A stretch of 5,115 nucleotides of DNA, taken from JANNGZ01 sp031404155. GTDB lineage: Bacteria > Pseudomonadota > Gammaproteobacteria > Burkholderiales > Burkholderiaceae_C. Below the pieces are notes generated by a model. It made no database searches and was not told the origin of the DNA. It worked only from the letters and a program-made list of their open reading frames with translations. A program made the position numbers and the translations under genes. Location: positions 1 to 5,115 of the forward strand of contig JANNGZ010000293.1 in the NCBI GenBank assembly GCA_031404155.1, read 5' to 3'. How positions within the stretch are numbered: the first letter of the stretch is position 1; each line of letters opens with the position of its first letter. Shown here piece after piece: positions 1-5,115 of this stretch.

Positions 1-1455
<1,455 letters not shown>

Positions 1456-1464
1456 CATGTTGAC

Positions 1465-1532
1465 CCCCAAGCTCACTTCGTTCGCGCCCCCCCAAGGGGG
1501 AGCTCACCTCCCTTGGGGCGGCCCGGCGGGAG
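1465..1532. repeat. GC-rich palindromic intergenic element between xdhA and xdhB
   Basis: The 84-nt spacer between xdhA and xdhB is mostly palindromic. The left arm CCCCAAGGGGGAG (1490-1502) pairs with CTCCCTTGGGG (1508-1518) around a 5-nt CTCAC loop, giving 5 + 6 base pairs with two bulged G (1496-1497). It is preceded by GCTCACTTCGTTCGCG (1471-1486) and followed by GCGGCCCGGCGGGAG, which ends in the xdhB ribosome binding site. From memory, near-identical elements are scattered between genes of Comamonadaceae genomes; I cannot verify this here. No T-tract follows the stem, so it is not a good intrinsic terminator. It could instead stabilise mRNA or adjust the XdhA:XdhB ratio (inference). Confidence 0.6.
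1528..1532 (+). promoter_or_regulatory. Ribosome binding site of xdhB
   Basis: GGGAG lies 7 nt before the ATG at 1540, which is good spacing, and it fixes that start. It forms the right edge of the palindromic intergenic element, so ribosome access could depend on folding of the neighbouring hairpin (inference). Confidence 0.7.
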
Positions 1533-1539
1533 TTGAACC

Positions 1540-3942
1540 ATGAACGCTCCCACCACCCTGGCCGAACTCGCCGCCGTTACCGCACGCGGAGCGCAAGGCG
1601 CCGAACTGCCGCACGAATCGGCGCGCCTGCATGTGACCGGCGAGGCGGTGTACACCGACGACATCCCTGAGCTGCGCGGCACGCTGTACGGCGCGCTGGT
1701 CACCTCGCCGGTGGCGCATGGCGAACTGATCGGCGAGGGTATCGACCGCGCCGCGCTGCTCGCGGAACATGGTGTGGTGGCGGTGTTCACCGCTCGCGAC
1801 ATCCCGGGCGAAAACAACTGCGGCCCGATCATCCACGACGACCCCTTCCTCGCCGCCGGCAAGGTGGAGTTCCTCGGCCAGCCGGTGGCGCTGGTGGTGG
1901 CGCGCGAAATGCTCTACGCACGCGAGGTGGCGAAGAAGGCCAAGGTGCTGGTGAAAGAGCTGCCCGCCATCGTCACCATCGAGCAGGCGCTCGACGCCGG
2001 CAGCTTCATCATCCCAACCAAGAGCAAGGTGGTTGGCGATGCCGAAGGCGCAATCCAGCGCGCGCCGCATCGCCTCTGCGGCAGCACCCGCTGCGGCCAG
2101 CAGGAGCAGTTCTATCTCGAAGGCCAGATCACCTACGCGGTGCCGCGCGAGGACGGCCAGCTCACGCTGTATGTGTCCACACAGCACCCCGACGGCAACC
2201 AGCGCGAGGCCGCTGCGGCCTTGAACCTCGGCAGCCATGACGTGGAAGTGATCTGCCGCCGCATGGGCGGCGGCTTCGGCGGCAAGGAAGGCAACGCCAG
2301 CATCTTCAGCCAGAGCGCGGCACTGGCCGCGTTCAAGCTCAAGCGCCCGGTGAAGCTGCGCGCCAACCGCGACGACGACATGATGATCACCGGCAAGCGC
2401 CACGACTTCCGCGTCGACTACGAGGTGGGCTTCGATCAGCGTGGCCGCATCCTCGGCCTGGACGTGATGCTCGCCTCGCGCTGCGGCTACAGCGTGGATT
2501 TTTCCGGCCCGGTGAACGACCGCGCGGTGCTGCACATCGACAACTGCTACCACCTGCCGAACCTGAAGGTGGTGAGCCACCGCTGCAAAACCCACACCCA
2601 ATCGGCCACCGCATTCCGCGGCTTCGGCGGGCCGCAGGGCATGTTCGGCATCGAGACCGTGGTCGAAGCCATCGCGAAACACCTCGGCCTCGACCCGCTC
2701 GATGTGCGGCGGGTGAACCTGTACTCCGACCCGGCCAAGAGCGGCGACCCGCGCTCGATGACCACGCCCTACGGCCAGCAGATCGAAGACTGGATCGGCG
2801 ACGGCGTGCTCGACGAGCTTGAGGCCGAATCGAACTACCGCGCACGGCGCGAAGAGATCGCCGCGTTCAATGCCAGGAGCCGCACCCGCAAGCGCGGCCT
2901 GGCGATCAACCCGCTGAAGTTCGGCATCTCGTTCACCGCCACGATGTTGAACCAGGGCGGCGCGCTGGTGAACATCTACCAGGACGGCACGGTGAGCGTG
3001 AACCATGGCGGCACCGAGATGGGCCAGGGCCTGAACACCAAGATGGCGCAGGTGGCGGCCGACGGTTTGGGCGTGCCGATGGAGCTGGTGCGCGTCACCG
3101 GCACCGACACGCAGAAGGTGCCGAACGCGAGCGCGACCGCGGCCTCCAGCGGCGCCGATATCAACGGCGCGGCGATCAACGACGCCTGCGACCAACTGCG
3201 CGCGCGCCTGGCGCCGGTGGCCGCGGCGATGCTCGGCTGTGCAGCGGCCGAGGTGAGCTTCGCGGGCGGCGAAGCGCGCGGCGGCGGCAAGAGCGCGCCC
3301 TGGGCCAGCCTCGTCAAACAGGCCTGGCTCGCACGCGTGGGCCTGTCGGTGGCGGGCTTCTTCAAGACACCCGAAATCGGCTACGACATGAACGCGCTGG
3401 AAGGCCGCGCCTTCTACTACTTCTGCTACGGTGCGGCGGCCAGCGAGGTCGAGATCGACACCCTCACCGGCGAGTGGTGGTTGAAGCGCGTGGACATCGT
3501 GCAGGACGTGGGCCGCAGCATCAACCCGGCGATCGACCGCGGCCAGATCGAAGGCGCGTACATCCAGGGCATGGGCTGGCTCACGATGGAAGACTGCGTC
3601 TGGGACGCCAAGGGCAGGCTGCTCACCCATGGCCCGAGCACCTACAAAATTCCGGTGGCCAGCGACGTGCCCGAGGCTTTCAACGTGCGTTTCTACGACT
3701 GCGAAAACGTGAAGCCGACCCCGTTCAAGAGCAAGGCCGTGGGTGAGCCGCCACTGATGCTGGCGCTCTCGGCTTTCTTCGCCTTGAAGGACGCGGTGAG
3801 TGCCTCGGCCGGGCACCAAGCGCCGGTGACGCTGGACGCGCCGGCCACGCCGGAGCGGATTTTGCTGGCGTGCGAGCGGGCGAAGTTGCTGGCGAAGATG
3901 CAGGCGGCGAACTCGCAGCCCGCGCAAGCGCTGGGTTGTTAG
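1540..3942 (+). CDS. xdhB: Xanthine dehydrogenase large subunit XdhB (molybdopterin-binding), complete
   Basis: This 800-residue protein has the usual length for bacterial XdhB and carries the molybdenum cofactor and active site that hydroxylates hypoxanthine and xanthine to urate. Order of motifs: an N-terminal a/b-hammerhead domain (GEAVYTDDIPELRG, residues 34-47; GQPVALVVA, 113-121), then FYLEGQ (191-196) with the active-site Glu194, MGGGFGGKE (242-250) at the cofactor, AFRGFGGPQG (358-367) with substrate-binding Arg360, GGTEMGQGLNTK (490-501), and VGEPPLML (734-741) with Glu736 as the catalytic base. Roles are assigned by homology to bovine and Rhodobacter capsulatus enzymes. The start is supported by GGGAG 7 nt upstream. 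The last residue, Cys800, and the TAG stop (3940-3942) are supplied at the junction with the inserted cassette: the original protein probably ended at Gly799 followed by TGA. The adjacent small subunit makes the assignment secure; nothing essential is missing. Confidence 0.97.
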   Translation: MNAPTTLAELAAVTARGAQGAELPHESARLHVTGEAVYTDDIPELRGTLYGALVTSPVAHGELIGEGIDRAALLAEHGVVAVFTARDIPGENNCGPIIHDDPFLAAGKVEFLGQPVALVVAREMLYAREVAKKAKVLVKELPAIVTIEQALDAGSFIIPTKSKVVGDAEGAIQRAPHRLCGSTRCGQQEQFYLEGQITYAVPREDGQLTLYVSTQHPDGNQREAAAALNLGSHDVEVICRRMGGGFGGKEGNASIFSQSAALAAFKLKRPVKLRANRDDDMMITGKRHDFRVDYEVGFDQRGRILGLDVMLASRCGYSVDFSGPVNDRAVLHIDNCYHLPNLKVVSHRCKTHTQSATAFRGFGGPQGMFGIETVVEAIAKHLGLDPLDVRRVNLYSDPAKSGDPRSMTTPYGQQIEDWIGDGVLDELEAESNYRARREEIAAFNARSRTRKRGLAINPLKFGISFTATMLNQGGALVNIYQDGTVSVNHGGTEMGQGLNTKMAQVAADGLGVPMELVRVTGTDTQKVPNASATAASSGADINGAAINDACDQLRARLAPVAAAMLGCAAAEVSFAGGEARGGGKSAPWASLVKQAWLARVGLSVAGFFKTPEIGYDMNALEGRAFYYFCYGAAASEVEIDTLTGEWWLKRVDIVQDVGRSINPAIDRGQIEGAYIQGMGWLTMEDCVWDAKGRLLTHGPSTYKIPVASDVPEAFNVRFYDCENVKPTPFKSKAVGEPPLMLALSAFFALKDAVSASAGHQAPVTLDAPATPERILLACERAKLLAKMQAANSQPAQALGC

Positions 3943-3944
3943 GC
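3938..3944 (+). other. Cassette core site (left junction, GTTAGGC)
   Basis: GTTAGGC fits the integron core consensus GTTRRRY and is the exact reverse complement of GCCTAAC at 4672-4678. In the free circular cassette, bases 3939-3944 would rejoin the attC 3' end to complete the site. G3938 would belong to the target, as IntI recombination cuts between G and TT. The site overlaps the last two codons of xdhB (TGT TAG), so the cassette supplies the current stop codon. Confidence 0.8.
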
Positions 3945-3950
3945 CGCTCT

Positions 3951-3955
3951 GGGAG
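3951..3955 (+). promoter_or_regulatory. Ribosome binding site of the cassette gene
   Basis: GGGAG is followed by ACCCC (5 nt) and the GTG at 3961. It lies inside the cassette leader, so the cassette carries its own translation signal. The leader is only 22 nt and I see no convincing promoter in it. Transcription is therefore expected from the upstream xdh promoter. Confidence 0.6.
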
Positions 3956-3960
3956 ACCCC

Positions 3961-4668
3961 GTGGACGCATCGAATCTTCGATCATCGATCAAGGTTGTCC
4001 TGGAGAACGCAACTCGTCTCTTTGACGATGCAAATTTCCTTGAAGAGTATGGCCGCTTTCCAGTCGCGTACTCGCTCTGCATCCTCGCGCAGGAAGAGTA
4101 TGGCAAGGCATTCTTGCTGTACTTGGCGGAGAAGCAGTCCGTACCTTGGACGGCGGGGCTCCAGAAAGCGATGCGCAATCACCAATGCAAGCAACTCGTT
4201 GCGCTCCTTATGGAGTACCTGCAGCGCAAGGACTTCTTGGAGCTTCTCAATGATCCCGACCGCTTTCGCGGTGTAAGCACGTTGCCTGATCACGTCATAG
4301 ACGCAATTCACATAGTCGTCCACGAGCACATTCGTGAGGGCGATCGAGATGCTTGGCTAGATGATGATCAGAAAGTGCACCCCGCCGCGAACCGAATCGC
4401 GCGTGGCATCCTTGATCGAGAGAAACAGAACGGCTTTTACGTGCAGGTCGGCTGGAATGGGGCAGTCAGAAAGGCTCCGACCATGATTACCGCAGCGCGC
4501 TGCCGTGAAGAGTTGGCGCGGACAAGGCGCGTAGCGGAGTGCTTCTACATACACGAAGGAGAGGTACAGGCAGGTGCCTCCTTCGACTTGCCCAAGATTG
4601 TTGCCGCCTTCGAGGTGCTCAGTGGTGTTATGGCTCCCGATGAATTCAATGAGAAGTGGTGGAACTGA
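3961..4668 (+). CDS. AbiV-like abortive infection protein (HEPN-type), cassette-borne
   Basis: A 235-residue, probably cytosolic, mostly helical protein with no signal peptide or membrane segment. I recognise the AbiV pattern: an N-terminal helix (NATRLFDDANFLEEYGRFPVA, about 16-36), the family signature AYSLCILAQEEYGKAFLLY (36-54) with the Glu45-Glu46...Gly48-Lys49 core, a His/Lys segment RNHQCK (72-77), and a later KQNGFYVQV...AP segment (155-172) resembling the family's C-terminal half. Lactococcal AbiV (about 200 aa) blocks phage development and shuts down translation after a phage protein activates it; whether this protein does so is unknown. No canonical HEPN RNase motif (R-x4-6-H) is present. 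The GTG start is chosen because GGGAG lies 5 nt upstream and the first in-frame ATG (codon 71) would delete the signature. The gene sits between xdhB and xdhC, has lower GC than both, and belongs to the integron cassette. Family assignment is from memory of the motif, without a profile search. Confidence 0.75.
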   Translation: MDASNLRSSIKVVLENATRLFDDANFLEEYGRFPVAYSLCILAQEEYGKAFLLYLAEKQSVPWTAGLQKAMRNHQCKQLVALLMEYLQRKDFLELLNDPDRFRGVSTLPDHVIDAIHIVVHEHIREGDRDAWLDDDQKVHPAANRIARGILDREKQNGFYVQVGWNGAVRKAPTMITAARCREELARTRRVAECFYIHEGEVQAGASFDLPKIVAAFEVLSGVMAPDEFNEKWWN

Positions 4669-4671
4669 GCG

Positions 4672-4743
4672 GCCTAACAGCTCCATCGAGCGGACGTCCA
4701 AAAGCTCGCTTCGCGAGCTTTCGGCCGCCGCTCATGTCGAACA
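4672..4743 (+). other. attC recombination site (59-be), integrated form lacking its own R' copy
   Basis: R'' box GCCTAAC (4672-4678); 9-nt spacer; L'' box GAGCGG (4688-4693) pairing with L' CCGCTC (4728-4733). A4694 has no partner and is the expected extrahelical base next to the L boxes. Pairs then continue: C4695-G4727, G4696-C4726, a T4697/C4725 mismatch, C4698-G4724, C4699-G4723. A perfect 9-bp inner hairpin follows, AAAGCTCGC (4701-4709) with GCGAGCTTT (4713-4721), loop TTC. The partner R' (GTTAGGC) is at the other end of the cassette (3938-3944), as expected for a single integrated cassette. After L', nine nt (ATGTCGAAC, 4734-4742) match the length of the R''-L'' spacer, where a G would be expected at 4743 but A is found. 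It has no T-tract, so it is not an intrinsic terminator. Confidence 0.82.
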
Positions 4744-5115
4744 ATGGACAGCGGCACCACCACGGAAGCTGACGAACTGATCGCGCGGCTGGCCCACGGC
4801 GCCGCGGTGCGTGTGGTGGTGGACGCGGTGCAGGGCTCGGGGCCGCGTGAAGTGGGCGCGTGGATGGCGGTGTTCGACGAGGCTGTCGTCGGCACGATCG
4901 GCGGCGGCCACCTCGAGTTCGAAGCGATCGCGCAGGCACGCGCGCTGCTTGCGGGCGAGGTGCTGGAGATGCAGCGCCGCTTCGCCCTCGGCCCCTCGCT
5001 CGGCCAATGTTGTGGTGGCGTGGTGCATCTGCGCTTCGGGCGCTTGGGTGCTGCCGACATTCCTGCGCTGCGCCAAGGCACCGCGGCGGCGCGTGCGGCT
5101 CGAATGCCGGTGGCG
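4744..5115 (+). CDS. xdhC: XdhC, xanthine dehydrogenase molybdenum cofactor accessory protein, 3'-truncated by the window edge
   Basis: The frame is open from ATG 4744 to the last base, giving the first 124 residues of a protein usually around 250-300 aa. XdhC proteins bind molybdopterin cofactor, promote its sulfuration and hand it to XdhB; they are not part of the mature enzyme. Family motifs are clear: GSGPREVGAWM (31-41), VGTIGGGHLEFEAI (49-62) and RRFALGPSLGQCCGGVV (78-94), including the conserved Cys89-Cys90 pair. The start is fixed by family alignment and by the absence of any in-frame ATG, GTG or TTG between the upstream in-frame TAA (4675-4677) and 4744. The bases before the ATG (CGCTCATGTCGAACA) are cassette or target sequence with no Shine-Dalgarno. 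Before the insertion the gene would have been adjacent to or overlapping the xdhB stop, which suggests it was translated by coupling that is now broken. Confidence 0.95.
   Translation, partial: MDSGTTTEADELIARLAHGAAVRVVVDAVQGSGPREVGAWMAVFDEAVVGTIGGGHLEFEAIAQARALLAGEVLEMQRRFALGPSLGQCCGGVVHLRFGRLGAADIPALRQGTAAARAARMPVA

Larger units (their letters stand above)
3938..4678. repeat. 12-bp perfect inverted repeat bracketing the cassette gene (3938-3949 and 4667-4678)
   Basis: GTTAGGCCGCTC at 3938-3949 is the exact reverse complement of GAGCGGCCTAAC at 4667-4678. The outer 7 bp are the integron core pair; the extra 5 bp lengthen the base of the attC hairpin in the circular form. The right copy starts inside the TGA stop of the AbiV-like gene. 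The GAGCGG and CCGCTC words recur as the L boxes at 4688-4693 and 4728-4733. Confidence 0.85.
3939..4743 (+). mobile_element. Integron gene cassette (AbiV-like gene plus attC) inserted at the xdhB/xdhC junction
   Basis: The insert has all parts of an integron cassette: a core site GTTAGGC at the left junction (3938-3944, with crossover expected after G3938), a 22-nt leader, one ORF reading towards the recombination site, and an attC-like site beginning with the complementary GCCTAAC four nt after the stop codon. It is lower in GC than the flanking xdh genes. The right boundary is uncertain. If crossover was after G4739, the insert is 801 bp and the ancestral junction reads TTG/AACAATG. If the cassette ends at 4743 with its last G mutated to A, the insert is 805 bp and the junction reads TTG/ATGG. 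Both rejoin xdhB to an in-frame TGA followed by (or overlapping) the xdhC ATG. No integrase, attI or second cassette is visible, so it is a lone cassette at a secondary site. Confidence 0.82.

Noticed and set aside
1457..1543. Possible small ORF (ATG 1457, MLTPKLTSFAPPQGG...) in the xdhA-xdhB spacer
   Set aside because: It is the chance translation of the palindromic intergenic element, without a ribosome binding site of its own.
1504..3927. An 807-codon open frame on the minus strand opposite xdhB
   Set aside because: It mirrors xdhB codon structure in GC-rich DNA, has low-complexity His/Ala/Arg-rich composition and no recognisable domain; xdhB is certain on the other strand.
3938..4678. 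Terminal inverted repeats of an IS or MITE
   Set aside because: No transposase and no target duplication; the termini fit integron core sites and the right repeat is internal to a longer attC fold.
4699..4725. Intrinsic terminator after the AbiV-like gene
   Set aside because: The 9-bp hairpin is strong but not followed by a U-tract, and it fits as the inner stem of attC.
3939..4743. Toxin-antitoxin pair or multi-gene defence system
   Set aside because: Only one gene fits between the cassette boundaries; the other frames are shadows and no partner gene is visible.
4574..4780. Small plus-strand open frame crossing the attC and the xdhC start
   Set aside because: Runs out of frame through the AbiV-like gene, attC and xdhC, with no ribosome binding site or domain.

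Overview
The window looks like a chromosomal stretch of a high-GC betaproteobacterium, probably Burkholderiales (Comamonadaceae-like). The evidence is the strongly GC-biased coding sequence (40 of 60 bases are G/C at 2221-2280), the xdhA-xdhB-xdhC gene order, and a GC-rich palindromic intergenic element at about 1465-1532 of a kind I associate with that family. The family assignment rests partly on memory, not on a search.

Layout, all on the + strand: (i) 1-1455, the 3' part of xdhA (2Fe-2S/FAD small subunit of xanthine dehydrogenase); (ii) 1456-1539, a spacer with a strong hairpin and the xdhB ribosome binding site; (iii) 1540-3942, complete xdhB (molybdenum cofactor large subunit); (iv) about 3939 to 4739/4743, a foreign insert of about 0.8 kb with visibly lower GC (30 of 60 at 4021-4080), carrying one gene for an AbiV-like (abortive infection, HEPN-type) protein of 235 aa; (v) 4744-5115, the 5' part of xdhC, the accessory protein that matures the molybdenum cofactor of xanthine dehydrogenase. 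XdhA and XdhB form the enzyme that oxidises hypoxanthine and xanthine to urate, and XdhC prepares its cofactor.

The main result is that insert (iv) has the anatomy of an integron gene cassette. It begins at a GTTAGGC core site (3938-3944). It carries one ORF with a 22-nt leader. It ends with an attC-like recombination site: GCCTAAC at 4672-4678, a GAGCGG/CCGCTC L-box stem with a single unpaired A, and a perfect 9-bp inner hairpin. There is no integrase, attI or second cassette in view, so this appears to be a lone cassette at a secondary (non-attI) site exactly at the xdhB/xdhC junction. Removing it in silico gives xdhB a new in-frame TGA and puts the xdhC start directly next to it or overlapping it, which is the junction expected in an undisturbed operon.

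Consequences inferred: the present xdhB stop codon (TAG) lies inside the cassette core site, the AbiV-like gene is probably transcribed from the xdh operon promoter, and xdhC has lost close translational coupling to xdhB and now follows an attC hairpin. A cassette-borne candidate anti-phage gene embedded in a purine-catabolism operon is the most noteworthy feature here.
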